From contig DVNB01000049.1 in NCBI GenBank assembly GCA_018714695.1, positions 1 through 64,000 of the forward strand: a DNA stretch of 64,000 bases. Reading direction: 5' to 3'. Under the pieces are notes generated by a model. The model was not told the DNA's origin. It saw only the letters and a list, made by a program, of their open reading frames with translations, and did not search any database. Both the position numbers and the translations under genes were made by a program. Of the stretch, positions 18,919 to 29,186 are shown in pieces. The number at the start of each line of letters is the position of its first letter. Position 1 is the stretch's first letter. Origin of the DNA: Candidatus Ornithomonoglobus merdipullorum. Lineage in GTDB: Bacteria > Bacillota > Clostridia > UBA1381.

Positions 18919-20829
18919 TTATTCATTATGATTTGTGATACGATGCCGCAGCATAAAATAAAGCCCCCAGTCTTGATCATTTGCATACGGATCAAAATAC
19001 GAGCCGCATTTCCCGTTTACCGATACAGGGTATACATATGCGCATGACGCCGTTCCGTCAGCGCGGAACAGATTGAGCACACCTCGATATGCCGCCTCGG
19101 CTTTTTGCATATGCTCCGCATCGCCCGTTATTCTGCCGTACCTCTCATATACATTCGCCGTGAGAGCGCTCCAGTAATGGGGATATGTGTCCCCGTAGAG
19201 CCGGCGTTTACCGAACCAGTACCCGTCCCAATGGCGTATGGCAGTCTCATACATACGGCAGTCCGGCTGCAGTCCGTTAAAAAGCTCGAGCACCTCAAGC
19301 TGTTTTCTTCCGCCGTCAAGATATTTAGTGTCCCCTGTTATCTCATACATTTGAAGCAAAAGATCCGCAGCCGGCGCAACTATACTCTGTTCATAATTCA
19401 CCTCATGCGCAGGATAATGTGTCCCTCTCGCAAGAAGATGGTCGCAGTGCTCTGTGAAATTTTTCAAAAGCTCTGTTCTATACTCATACATCTCCGCTCT
19501 TTCAAGCTCCCCGCAAATACGCTTCAACGGTATCTCTATCGCATAAAATCTTGAACCGCCGCGAGCGTAAAACTCCTTTAATATCCTGTATGCCGTTTCG
19601 AGATATCTCCTCTCCGTATATAGTGAATAAAGTTCAAGATAAAACAGGCTCATCCACGGATAGTTGTAAAGTCTTTCAAACGAATCATCTCTGCCGTAAT
19701 CGTTGTACACCGTGCCGCTCTCGGTATCGACAAGCTCGCGCTCAGCATACCCGATATATTTTTTCAGACTTTCACTGATGATATCATCATTCACGCACTG
19801 AAGATATCTCGCGAGCAATATCCCCATGCATACGCGCTCACGTCCTCCGTTACGGTCATTCTCTCTGTTATAGTATATATGTCCCTCTTCGTTGTCATAT
19901 ATGAGAAATGCCCCGTCAAGTCCGCTGTTCGGAGCATCATACTGCTGCTTTTCTGCTATGAAGCGGCATCTTGCGCGCACAAGCTCCTCAAGACGCGGCT
20001 GCACAAGGATATTGCAGTACGTTTTCACTCCGTCTATATCTATCTCATATGTGCGTGATCCGGCATCATCCGCAGTTTCGTCAATGACGATCATATTGTC
20101 ACACATATTGAAATCAACATTGCGTCCGCCGCATACTATCCTCGCATTAGAAAACTCAAAAACCGGTCTCAGCTCAAGGTGTATCCTCTCTCCTGAAAAC
20201 ACAACATAATTCTCAGCCGATACATATATGTACCTCGTGCAGATCTGACCAAGCTTCTCATAAAAGTCCGCCTTTCCGCTATGCTCAAACAGCGTCCACG
20301 ACATCACGCGGCTCTCGCCCGGAGCGAGAGACATTGGCGAAGGATGCAGTATCAGATCTCCGCGGTCATTGCTTATTTTCGAAAAGTCACGTTCTACACT
20401 GTATCCTCCGAGACTCCCCTCGGTGAGCACCAGCCCCAGATGAGGCGGCTCGCCACCCATCCTGAGCGCCATAACATACGATACATCGCCTCCGCACCAG
20501 ATATGCATATGGCATCTGTTTGTCATGCATTTCTCCGAATCGATGTAGTCGTCGTTAAACGTTGCGTATATCCCTATATCACGAAGCGATGTGAATATAT
20601 CCTTATCTGTCACATTTGTGAAAACATAACTCTCACGTATCACTCCGCCAACAGGCTCAGTGCTCGTGCTCACCTCTATCCCCTTGGGCGCCTTCAATGT
20701 ACCCCATTCAGCCGTGCCCTCTGCCCAATTCATCTTATATTTATCGTCTTTTAATATCAATTCTCTCAAACCGGAGCCCTCCTTTTGTTTTTTCGATATG
20801 ATCATATCAAAGAAGCGCATAAAATTCAA
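18919..20829 (-). CDS. Uncharacterised protein resembling six-hairpin (alpha/alpha toroid) glycosidases
   Basis: Beta-rich N-terminus, then repeated helical hairpins (WMSLFYLELYSLYTERRYLETAYRILKEFY, LLLQMYEITGDTKYLDGGRKQLEVLELF, HYWSALTANVYERYGRITGD); start uncertain. Confidence 0.6.
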   Translation of the reverse strand: MNFMRFFDMIISKKQKEGSGLRELILKDDKYKMNWAEGTAEWGTLKAPKGIEVSTSTEPVGGVIRESYVFTNVTDKDIFTSLRDIGIYATFNDDYIDSEKCMTNRCHMHIWCGGDVSYVMALRMGGEPPHLGLVLTEGSLGGYSVERDFSKISNDRGDLILHPSPMSLAPGESRVMSWTLFEHSGKADFYEKLGQICTRYIYVSAENYVVFSGERIHLELRPVFEFSNARIVCGGRNVDFNMCDNMIVIDETADDAGSRTYEIDIDGVKTYCNILVQPRLEELVRARCRFIAEKQQYDAPNSGLDGAFLIYDNEEGHIYYNRENDRNGGRERVCMGILLARYLQCVNDDIISESLKKYIGYAERELVDTESGTVYNDYGRDDSFERLYNYPWMSLFYLELYSLYTERRYLETAYRILKEFYARGGSRFYAIEIPLKRICGELERAEMYEYRTELLKNFTEHCDHLLARGTHYPAHEVNYEQSIVAPAADLLLQMYEITGDTKYLDGGRKQLEVLELFNGLQPDCRMYETAIRHWDGYWFGKRRLYGDTYPHYWSALTANVYERYGRITGDAEHMQKAEAAYRGVLNLFRADGTASCAYVYPVSVNGKCGSYFDPYANDQDWGLYFMLRHRITNHNE

Positions 20830-20865
20830 GAAGAAAATAAACCTATATTGAACTAAAATAAAAAA

Positions 20866-22107
20866 CTAAACCATTTTTAGCTGCACGGTCTCATTCAGCT
20901 CTGATGCCTGATGAAAGATAAGTCTGCGTCCTATCCATACAGACGTCCTGTAAAACAATTTATCTCCCGTTTCTCTTGTGACATAGTGAACCAAACAGCA
21001 GCCGTTTTTCAGCTCTGTGCACTCAAAATTATATATCTTTATGTCTCTGCCGTCCTTCATTGCGGAAAGGCTGTCTATCGTATCTTTTTTATTAAAAATC
21101 ACGCCGGACTTGCCAAGCTCCTTGAAATCGTCATGCAGGACAGCGTCAAGCCAATCCTTATCGGTGATCTTTTCCGCTCTGAACAGATCCTTTTCAAGAC
21201 TGAGCAGCTCCGCCGCCGCATCATGCGGCTTCGGCGCATCCTCCCTTATAAACGGTTCGGACTTTGTCAGATCGGTAAGCAGTCCATACTTCCATGGGCG
21301 CCGGTATGCATTGCCATGGACTTCGGTCCTGCGGTAATCACGCAGCATGTCCAGATCCAGCTCCGCAATATACACTCCCTCTTTTTCATCAGCCATGAAA
21401 ACACACGTGTCGCGCGATCCCTCCACGTCCGGAAGATATGCCGCTCCGTCAAACACACTTGAGCCCCCGTTGCAGTCCGGCACTCCGTCCGGATAATTAC
21501 ATGTCGCTATCGCAAGCATATTTTCGTAAGCTCTGCCTCTCAGCTGAGAAATACGGTTGATCTCCATCGGGCACGCATTAGGCACAAGTATCAGTTCCGC
21601 GCCCTTCAGCATGAGTATTCTTGCGCTCTCCGGGAATTCCCTGTCATAGCAGATCATCGCTCCGACCTTAACGATCCCCTTATCCGTGTCAAGCTCGGCA
21701 ACATCAAGATCCTCACCCGGCGTAAGCTCCCGCTCCTCGCCGAAATCGCAGGTATGCACCTTTGCATATACCAGCTTCCTTTTTCCGTGCCTGTCGAACA
21801 AAACGAGCGTATTCCGCGGGGCGTCCGGAAATTTCTCAAGAATGGTGATCCCTATCGCCATCCCAAGCTCCTCCGCCAGTTTGCCGAATGTATCCACAAA
21901 TGTACTGTCAGCCGGGACAGCTTCCGCCTTCCATTCACATGAAGGACGATCGTATATATTATATCCGTTGCTCCACATCTCAGGAAACAATGCAATATCC
22001 GCGCCCATACTTTGTGCCTTTCTGCAGCACTCTATACCCTTTTTTAAATTGGCATCCATACTGCCGCACGGCTTGATCTGCAAAAGTGCTATTTTTAAAA
22101 TATTCAT
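20866..22107 (-). CDS. Carbon-nitrogen hydrolase (nitrilase superfamily) fused to C-terminal NTF2-like/DUF4440 domain
   Basis: Nitrilase Glu (LFPEMWSNGYN), Lys (YAKVHTCDFGEE), Cys (GAMICYDREFPESARIL); C-terminus LEKDLFRAEK...LHDDFKELGKSG...RTSVWIGRRLIFHQAS. Confidence 0.85.
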   Translation of the reverse strand: MNILKIALLQIKPCGSMDANLKKGIECCRKAQSMGADIALFPEMWSNGYNIYDRPSCEWKAEAVPADSTFVDTFGKLAEELGMAIGITILEKFPDAPRNTLVLFDRHGKRKLVYAKVHTCDFGEERELTPGEDLDVAELDTDKGIVKVGAMICYDREFPESARILMLKGAELILVPNACPMEINRISQLRGRAYENMLAIATCNYPDGVPDCNGGSSVFDGAAYLPDVEGSRDTCVFMADEKEGVYIAELDLDMLRDYRRTEVHGNAYRRPWKYGLLTDLTKSEPFIREDAPKPHDAAAELLSLEKDLFRAEKITDKDWLDAVLHDDFKELGKSGVIFNKKDTIDSLSAMKDGRDIKIYNFECTELKNGCCLVHYVTRETGDKLFYRTSVWIGRRLIFHQASELNETVQLKMV

Positions 22108-22201
22108 ATCATAACTGCGCGCATATCATATCATAGACCGCGCGCCTTAGCTCTTCTCCTCTCCGGCATCCCGCATTCAGCGAAACGTATCCATTACCCA
22201 T

Positions 22202-23953
22202 TTATAGCTCTGTTTCTCCAAAACTCATATACTTTAGGTACAGCTCCGTGAACCTCTCATTCTCGGCAAGCGGAAAATCCTGCGAAACCTTTCTTATATG
22301 TTCCGTTCCGTCAAATCCGTGCTCAAGTATCTTTACACATCCCCCGAGTGAGCTGTTGCCTACAGCCCTATACTTTCCGGCTAAAAGCGGCGGCAGAAGA
22401 CCTATCTCGCAGGCCTTTTTTATATTCAGTCTGCGACCGAATCCGCCTGCGATATACACAGTCTTTATCTCATCGTCACTGACTCCGGCTTCGGAGATCA
22501 ATATCTCTATCCCCGCTCTTATCGCCGCCTTTGCCGTCTGAAGCTCACGAACGTCTCCCTGTGTGAAACTCACCCCGTCTGCGACCTTGTACCTGCCATT
22601 ATATGTGTCAGACATTTTTCCCGTCTCGTCTATTATCCCGCGCTTTAAAAGCTCTGCCGCAAGCTCCGTTATCCCGGTCCCGCATATTCCTACAGGCCGC
22701 TTATCTCCTATGGTCTCAACAACGGCATTGCCGCCGCTGCCGATGGTTACCGCGCATATCGCGCCCTCTACAGATCCTGTCCCGCATGAGATCCTGCCGC
22801 CCTCAAACGCCGGTCCCGCTGCTGTTGATGTGCAGACTATCCTGTGACGGTTCCCTATCGCCATCTCTCCGTTTGTTCCGAGATCTATGAAAAGACATAC
22901 ATCCTCGCTCTCGTCAAAGCCGCACATATAAAGTCCGCTGACGATATCTCCGCCCACAAATGCCGAAATGCCGCCGACAAGCTCTGCGCCGCCGCAGCTT
23001 ACATGCTCAAGACTCTGTGCCCTGAACGGATATTTACCGAGCTCTGAACAGTCGTACCCCATAAGCAGACTGACCATTACAGTATTCCCGGCGGCTATGA
23101 CCGGTCCGGCGCCGCCCACGGCAGAAATGCAGCTCTTTAGCTGATACTCCGCCAAAGAGCGCAGTTCCTCCGCTCTGCCGCGGTTTGCCGCATCGATGCG
23201 CGTAAGCACATCGGCGCCGAACCTTCTTTGACGGTTCACCTCCGAATGTGCCGCCGCGACACTGCCGTTTTCCATACGCACCGCGGCAATAGTAGTTGTG
23301 CCTATATCTATACATACCCCGGTCGCAGTACCGGGTGAATATTCAAAATCTGAGATTATCTCAAATCGTCCGCGATACGGAGCCGTGCGTCTCGGGCAAT
23401 CCTTGTTCGGACATTTTGAGCAGTCATGCTGTGCATTAAAAAGCTCCTTATCATCGACCAGCTCTATCATATAGCACATGCTTTTGACCGGTGACAGCAT
23501 AAGCCCTTCGGTAAGACTCACTCCGGGAAGCGCAGCCTTCTCCAATATTTCCTTCTGTCTTGAAAGAGGTATCGCTCCCGGTGCGTCAAGCCGTCTTCCG
23601 GCGCCCTTGTTAAGCTTTGCGCACAGTATCTTTATTCTGTCCCCAACACGCCTGTCCGCCTCAAAGAGCGCGCAGTCGGCAGCTGTATTGACCATCAGTC
23701 CGCCCACGCCCTCGCCTCTCGAAAAAAGTGTCTCTGAAAGAGCGGATATCTCCGCTCCTGCCGTTATCACAACATAGACGGTATCTTCCTCCTCGCATAT
23801 CGCAGCCCGCACATCAAGCGCGGCAGCAATGCTGTCGTAAAGCGAGTCATATTCCCGTGACACTCCGTCGTATATGGCATCTCCTTCCTTGCAGCCCATT
23901 GCATCCATAAGCTCCGGCTTCTGCGGACGTATCTCAAATTTCAAGACCTCCAA
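22202..23953 (-). CDS. RACo-like ASKHA ATPase (DUF4445 family) with N-terminal domain resembling the MetH activation domain
   Basis: ATGVCIDIGTTTIAAVRM, FIDLGTNGEMAIGN, VYIAGGFGRRLNIKKACEIGLLP; N-terminal GVSLTEGLMLSPVKSMCYMIELVDD and CSKCPNKDCPRR Cys cluster. Confidence 0.8.
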   Translation of the reverse strand: MEVLKFEIRPQKPELMDAMGCKEGDAIYDGVSREYDSLYDSIAAALDVRAAICEEEDTVYVVITAGAEISALSETLFSRGEGVGGLMVNTAADCALFEADRRVGDRIKILCAKLNKGAGRRLDAPGAIPLSRQKEILEKAALPGVSLTEGLMLSPVKSMCYMIELVDDKELFNAQHDCSKCPNKDCPRRTAPYRGRFEIISDFEYSPGTATGVCIDIGTTTIAAVRMENGSVAAAHSEVNRQRRFGADVLTRIDAANRGRAEELRSLAEYQLKSCISAVGGAGPVIAAGNTVMVSLLMGYDCSELGKYPFRAQSLEHVSCGGAELVGGISAFVGGDIVSGLYMCGFDESEDVCLFIDLGTNGEMAIGNRHRIVCTSTAAGPAFEGGRISCGTGSVEGAICAVTIGSGGNAVVETIGDKRPVGICGTGITELAAELLKRGIIDETGKMSDTYNGRYKVADGVSFTQGDVRELQTAKAAIRAGIEILISEAGVSDDEIKTVYIAGGFGRRLNIKKACEIGLLPPLLAGKYRAVGNSSLGGCVKILEHGFDGTEHIRKVSQDFPLAENERFTELYLKYMSFGETEL

Positions 23954-23956
23954 TAC

Positions 23957-24937
23957 TCATTCCTCCACAAATATTTTAGCCATCTCTCTGAGCTCGCCGG
24001 CAACTCTGTCCGGAGACACTATCCTTATCTGCCCTCCGAACATAAACACCCATGACAAAAATACAGGGCTCACCGCAACCTCTACCTTTACGTTGAAGGT
24101 GTCGTTCTCCTGCGGCTCGAATCTTATATCGGTACCGAACTTGTCGACCACCGCATTCGTCATTTCCTTCGCGCAGTTCAGCTCTACGGAAACGATCTCG
24201 CCGTTGTACATCCCGAAAAACTTCTTGGAATACTCCGCGACGTCTATATCATTGAACGCCTCGCGTCCGTCCCGTTCCTCATCAAGAATATCTATAGAAA
24301 GCATCCTGTCAACACGGTAATGCTTTATAAGCGCAGTCTCCGTCTCATAGCCTATAAGATAGTAATTCTCATTGTTCCATATAAGCATCCACGGGCTTAC
24401 AACATACTTTGCACCGCCGCGGCGAAACACCCTGCGCTTCGTGATGCTCCAGTCAAAGTATGTGAATGCGATCTTGGCATTGTCATGGATCGCGTTATGT
24501 ATCGTATCGACATTATAATAAATACTCTCGTTTGATGCCTTGATCCTGTTAGTCACAAAGACCTGGCTTCTTAAAAAGCTGGCATCGTATACAGTCGTTA
24601 ATTTTTCAAGCTTCTTTATAAGCGCGTTCGATTTCTTCTTAGTTATAAAACGAGACGCCTGTACGGCATCAACAAGCATGCGTATCTCGGCAGTCTCGAA
24701 ATCTCGATTCGCAAGATAGTATCTGAAACTTTTGCTGTGCACCTGTATTATCTCATACCCCAGCCTCGCCATCGCGCTGAAATCACGGTATATGCTCTTT
24801 CTCTCAGCCTTCACTCCGAGAGCCGCAAGCTTCTCGATTATCTCTGTTATTGAGATGGTATGTTCATCATCAGTATATTTCTTCATTATATCTATAACAT
24901 AGCAGAGCTTCAGCTTCTGCAGTTCACTTCTAGGCAT
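23957..24937 (-). CDS. WYL-domain transcriptional regulator
   Basis: HTH_11-like N-terminus (AERKSIYRDFSAMARLGYEI) and WYL-like core (AIHDNAKIAFTYFDW...VSPWMLIWNNENYYLIGY). Confidence 0.9.
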   Translation of the reverse strand: MPRSELQKLKLCYVIDIMKKYTDDEHTISITEIIEKLAALGVKAERKSIYRDFSAMARLGYEIIQVHSKSFRYYLANRDFETAEIRMLVDAVQASRFITKKKSNALIKKLEKLTTVYDASFLRSQVFVTNRIKASNESIYYNVDTIHNAIHDNAKIAFTYFDWSITKRRVFRRGGAKYVVSPWMLIWNNENYYLIGYETETALIKHYRVDRMLSIDILDEERDGREAFNDIDVAEYSKKFFGMYNGEIVSVELNCAKEMTNAVVDKFGTDIRFEPQENDTFNVKVEVAVSPVFLSWVFMFGGQIRIVSPDRVAGELREMAKIFVEE

Positions 24938-25688
24938 CGGTATTTCCCCCTTTTGTCCCTTTCGCAATCCTGTTTCTTATCCTCTGTACCCTGTCCTTAT
25001 CCGCGGCGGATATTCTGCGCGAATCGCGCATCTTCCCCATAGTCGCCGCTGCGGCATCCGACGTGAGTCTGCCGCTTTCCAACAGTTCAAATACTTTCTC
25101 AGCATATTTCACCGCAGCAGTGGCAAGAAGCCATCCCTGCATCATATATACATAGTATTCTTCCGATCTTACCGCGGCTGTTTTTTCAAGCGCAAAATCG
25201 ATATATTCATCGTCAAGATAATAATCCATAAGGATCTTGAGTCCGTAACGTGTGTGCCACGGTCCGCTCCCGAATAACAGCTTGTCCGTCACATCGGCGA
25301 TCTCACGCCTGTACTTCGATATCATAGGGAATTTTACGACATCGTTTACCGCCCAATTGTCGATCTTACCGGCAAATCTGAAAATATCCCGTATCAGCTC
25401 GCCGCAGCCGCACTTTCTGGACGCCATAACAAGTCCCTCTATCATGATCTCTTCATTTGCGGTACCGCACGAGCATTTCAGAAAACTATCTATGTCTCCC
25501 TTTGCGATCTCTTTTGCGATCTTTCTTATCGTCGGTATACGTATCCCTATAATACGCTCCTCCGCCCCCGGTACAAGTGAAATATGAAAAGCTCTGTATT
25601 TCTCGTCGGAAACAGAGCGCAGATATCCCCTGAATTCGGCATAGTCACCGTCAGTCCAATGTGTTTTAATAAGCTCCACAAAAAGCAC
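24930..25688 (-). CDS. DNA alkylation repair protein (AlkD-like HEAT-repeat)
   Basis: GIRIPTIRKIAKEIAKGD...IDNWAVNDVVKF...MQGWLLATAAVKY. Confidence 0.88.
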   Translation of the reverse strand: MLFVELIKTHWTDGDYAEFRGYLRSVSDEKYRAFHISLVPGAEERIIGIRIPTIRKIAKEIAKGDIDSFLKCSCGTANEEIMIEGLVMASRKCGCGELIRDIFRFAGKIDNWAVNDVVKFPMISKYRREIADVTDKLLFGSGPWHTRYGLKILMDYYLDDEYIDFALEKTAAVRSEEYYVYMMQGWLLATAAVKYAEKVFELLESGRLTSDAAAATMGKMRDSRRISAADKDRVQRIRNRIAKGTKGGNTDA

Positions 25689-25976
25689 CGCCCTTCGGAG
25701 ATCCGCACAAGTTGTCTTACGCGGTAAAATAACAAATAATTCAACAATAAAAACATAATTAAAACCATAGATCAGGTTCCAATATTATTGTAACATAAAT
25801 ACCGACACATGTCAAACAAATTTCAAGGTGTTTTTGTTATCAAAAACGTCATAGAAAAAATTAAGGTGAAACGGTGCCAGCAGCATAAGCGCCGCGGACA
25901 CCGTTTCACCTTAACAAATACCGGCTGCATATTATTTTATATCCCGTTCAAAACAAAATAAATCATTTCTCAATGA

Positions 25977-26630
25977 TCATATCGGATCTTTTCCGCCTAT
26001 CATCATCCTGTGCTTATGCGCCGCGGTAAATCCGGGATCGGCCCCCGGGCAGTACTTCCCGATCGCCTCTATCACCGTCTCCGGCTTGAGATTATACACA
26101 CTTCCGCATGATACGATCATACGAAGCTTCTGTGTGCTTCCGTCAAAGCCGAGATCCTCAAGCTCAAAAATATGCGGCCTTATATCGGAATCCTTAACTC
26201 CGCTCTTCGTCTTTTTGGGAACGATCAGCTCCGCATTAGACATAAACGCCTCAACATCCGCCGCGGCGGCACACTCTGTCTCCGTTATATATTCTGCTCG
26301 GTCTATCTTTGTCAGATCGACCTCCTTAGCGTTTAATCTGTATGCCTTATATACCGTAAATCCCGGCGGCATACAGCGGTTAAGCTCGGAAACTACAGCA
26401 TCACAGTCAAGCTCCGTCTCAAAGCCGACCTTCATATATTCACTCTCCGAAGTCACACCCACCGGCAGCGGCTGCGCCACCGTCATCACCGGATGCGGAT
26501 TGAACCCCTGTGAGAATACAAAATTCAGTGACGAGCGCCTTACAGCTCTGTGAAAGCAGCGCATAAAGTCCAGATGCGAAATATATTTGACACGTTCATC
26601 ACGTCCGTATTTCAATATATAATTACTCAT
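25977..26630 (-). CDS. TIGR03936 family radical SAM-associated protein (DUF2344)
   Basis: LKYGRDERVKYISHLDFMRCFHRAVRRSSLNFVFSQGFNPHPVMTVAQPLPVG. Confidence 0.9.
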   Translation of the reverse strand: MSNYILKYGRDERVKYISHLDFMRCFHRAVRRSSLNFVFSQGFNPHPVMTVAQPLPVGVTSESEYMKVGFETELDCDAVVSELNRCMPPGFTVYKAYRLNAKEVDLTKIDRAEYITETECAAAADVEAFMSNAELIVPKKTKSGVKDSDIRPHIFELEDLGFDGSTQKLRMIVSCGSVYNLKPETVIEAIGKYCPGADPGFTAAHKHRMMIGGKDPI

Positions 26631-28485
26631 CCGCGCCACCCCTTTTCTCAGTACATACGCCTGTTCCGAACCGCGCCGCACCGCAGTTTGAACATTTCAA
26701 GCGGCAGTGAGGCGTTGTTGAAGCCGCCTTTGCCTTCTCGTTCTCTTTTATAAGGAAATCCTTTGTCACACCCACATCTATATGATCCCAAGGCAGAACC
26801 TCGTCATACGAGCGCTCACGTGCCGTATAAAAATCGGGATCGATACCCGTATCGGAAAACGCCTGCATCCAAAGCTCAAAATTGAAGAAATCGTTCCAGC
26901 CGTCAAATTTGCAGCCCAGCTCGACCGCGCGGATTATCGTTTTGCAAAGGCGTCTGTCACCCCGTGCAAACACGCCCTCCAGATAGCTCGTCTTGTTATC
27001 ATGATACGTATAACGTATCCGTTTTGACGGGATACTCTCACGAATGAGTCTCTGTTTTCTTACAAGCTCCTCACGTGAATCCATCGGGAACCATTGGAAC
27101 GCAGTAAACGGCTTAGGTACAAATGATGACGTGCTCACCGTTATGCTTATATTCTTTGCGCGCTCCTCCTTGGGGATCGAGAAATACACATCGAGCACAC
27201 GCCCCGCAAGCTCGGCTATCCCTCTGACATCATCATCGGTCTCCGTAGGAAGTCCTATCATAAAATACAGCTTCACATTCGTCCAGCCGCCCTTGAACAA
27301 AAGCTCCGTGGATGCAATTATATCATCCTCCGTTATATTTTTGTTTATAACATCGCGCAGGCGCTGCGTGCCCGCCTCCGGCGCAAATGTTATGCCTGTT
27401 TTTCGCACCTTCTGCACCTTCTCCATAAGCTCAAGAGAGAAATTATCGATACGAAGCGACGGCAGCGAAAGTCCGATCTTCTGTTCCTCGGTTATTTTAA
27501 GCAGTCCGTCCGTAAGCTCGGGAAGCCCCGAAAAATCACTGGTGGAGAGCGACGAAAGCGATATCTCATCATAGCCGCTGCAAGATAGAAGATCCTCAGC
27601 TATACCCAAAAGGGTCTCCGGTCTGCGTTCTCTCAACGGTCTGTAAATATATCCCGCCTGACAGAAGCGGCAGCCGCGCATACAGCCGCGCATGACCTCA
27701 AGCATGACCCGGTCATGCACTACCTCGCCGAACGGCACTATTATCTCACGCGGCGCATAAGTCTTGTCAAACTCCTTCATAATACGCTTGCGTATCACCG
27801 CAGGGGCATTGGGTTTGTTCGGAACTATGCTCTTTACAGTACCGTCCTCATTGTACGAAACATCATAGAATGACGGTACGTATATTCCCTCTATCCTAAC
27901 AAGCCTCTCCAAAAGCTCCTGTTTGGAACGTTTCCCTTCCGCCTTCCACGCTTTTATCACATCTATCGTCTCATGAACCTGCTCCTCGCCTTCCCCGAGC
28001 ATGAAAAAATCGAAAATGTCGGCTATAGGCTCAGCATTATACGCGCACGGTCCGCCGCCGTATACGAGCGGATATTCCTCGCCGCGCTCTGCCGCAAGCA
28101 CAGGCACCTCGGCAAGCTTAAGCATATTAACGATATTCGAATACGAAAGCTCATACTGGAGAGTGAAACCGAGAACATCAAAATGCGTTACCTCGTCGCC
28201 GGATTCCAGCGCAAAAAGTCTCATGCCATGCTTTTTCATCTCCTGCTCCATATCGTCCCACGGAGCAAAGACTCTTTCACACCATGTATCGTCACGGTCA
28301 TTCAAGGTGTGATAGATTATTTTCATACCGAGATGTGACATAGCGATCTCGTAAACATCCGGAAAACAGAACCCGAAACGTATATCCACATCCGCCGGGT
28401 CCTTTATGACCGCATTAAGCTCACCGCCGGTATAGCGGGTCGGTTTCATAACGCCGGAAAGTATTTTATCCTTCAATGTTATCAT
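26623..28485 (-). CDS. TIGR03960 family B12-binding-domain radical SAM protein
   Basis: MRGCMRGCRFCQAGYIYRPLRERRPE; TRYTGGELNAVIKD N-terminus; adjacent to TIGR03936 partner. Confidence 0.93.
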   Translation of the reverse strand: MITLKDKILSGVMKPTRYTGGELNAVIKDPADVDIRFGFCFPDVYEIAMSHLGMKIIYHTLNDRDDTWCERVFAPWDDMEQEMKKHGMRLFALESGDEVTHFDVLGFTLQYELSYSNIVNMLKLAEVPVLAAERGEEYPLVYGGGPCAYNAEPIADIFDFFMLGEGEEQVHETIDVIKAWKAEGKRSKQELLERLVRIEGIYVPSFYDVSYNEDGTVKSIVPNKPNAPAVIRKRIMKEFDKTYAPREIIVPFGEVVHDRVMLEVMRGCMRGCRFCQAGYIYRPLRERRPETLLGIAEDLLSCSGYDEISLSSLSTSDFSGLPELTDGLLKITEEQKIGLSLPSLRIDNFSLELMEKVQKVRKTGITFAPEAGTQRLRDVINKNITEDDIIASTELLFKGGWTNVKLYFMIGLPTETDDDVRGIAELAGRVLDVYFSIPKEERAKNISITVSTSSFVPKPFTAFQWFPMDSREELVRKQRLIRESIPSKRIRYTYHDNKTSYLEGVFARGDRRLCKTIIRAVELGCKFDGWNDFFNFELWMQAFSDTGIDPDFYTARERSYDEVLPWDHIDVGVTKDFLIKENEKAKAASTTPHCRLKCSNCGAARFGTGVCTEKRGGADE

Positions 28486-28733
28486 ATAGGCAATCCCCTT
28501 ATCCATAGATTATAAAAATGCATCGAAATAACAATGCATCTTTTGACTTCACGTTCATTTTCTGACAGAGCGGCTGATAAAAACACCGTACCGCTCTTAC
28601 CTGTATACGATTATAACATACCAAGCTGTTTTTTGTCAATAATCCGCGCAAAAACGGCATAAAAAAGACAGACTCACATTCTCCTTCCCCGAACTTATCT
28701 GGATTAGGAAGAATGTTCGCCTGCCGTTACAAT

Positions 28734-29088
28734 TGGTGGAGCTGACGAGAATCGAACTCGTGTCCGAAAACAGATCCACCCGAGTTTCTCCGAGCGCAGG
28801 TTATGAAAAACATTCCCTTTGCCAAAACCTCATAACCAAAGCTATGACATCGGTAGTTCCTGATTCATGGCGGATGCCGGAACGCTCATCCGCTCACGTT
28901 CACCACTCATATCATGCCTCAGCCTGTGCCGTGGTACTCACAGGGGAGACAACGCCGCAATTAGGCAGCGTAAGCTAATTCTCTATCGTTAGCGTTTATA
29001 TTTAAAGTTTGAGCCTTTTTAGCGCGGCTGACTCATCCGCGGCTCGCTTCTCAAGCTTCCCCGTCCCCGTCGAAGCCATTGCAGCCCC
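28734..29088 (-). ncRNA. ssrA: tmRNA; tag (N)ANDRELAYAA
   Basis: GGGGCTGCAATGGCTTCGACGGGGACG 5' end; tRNA-like 3' end GAGTTCGATTCTCGTCAGCTCCACCA; tag reading frame GCTAACGATAGAGAATTAGCTTACGCTGCCTAA. Confidence 0.97.
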
Positions 29089-29186
29089 ACGGTTTGAGTT
29101 TAAAACTATTATACCATAATATTAGCCGAAAATCAATGGTTTTATGCCGATTTTATTATAAATTCAAAATTTGTTCACAGCGGGCA

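Noticed and set aside
28734-29088. tmRNA tag sequence as unusual
   Set aside because: ANDRELAYAA is a variant of the normal AND...AA tag pattern; not noteworthy.
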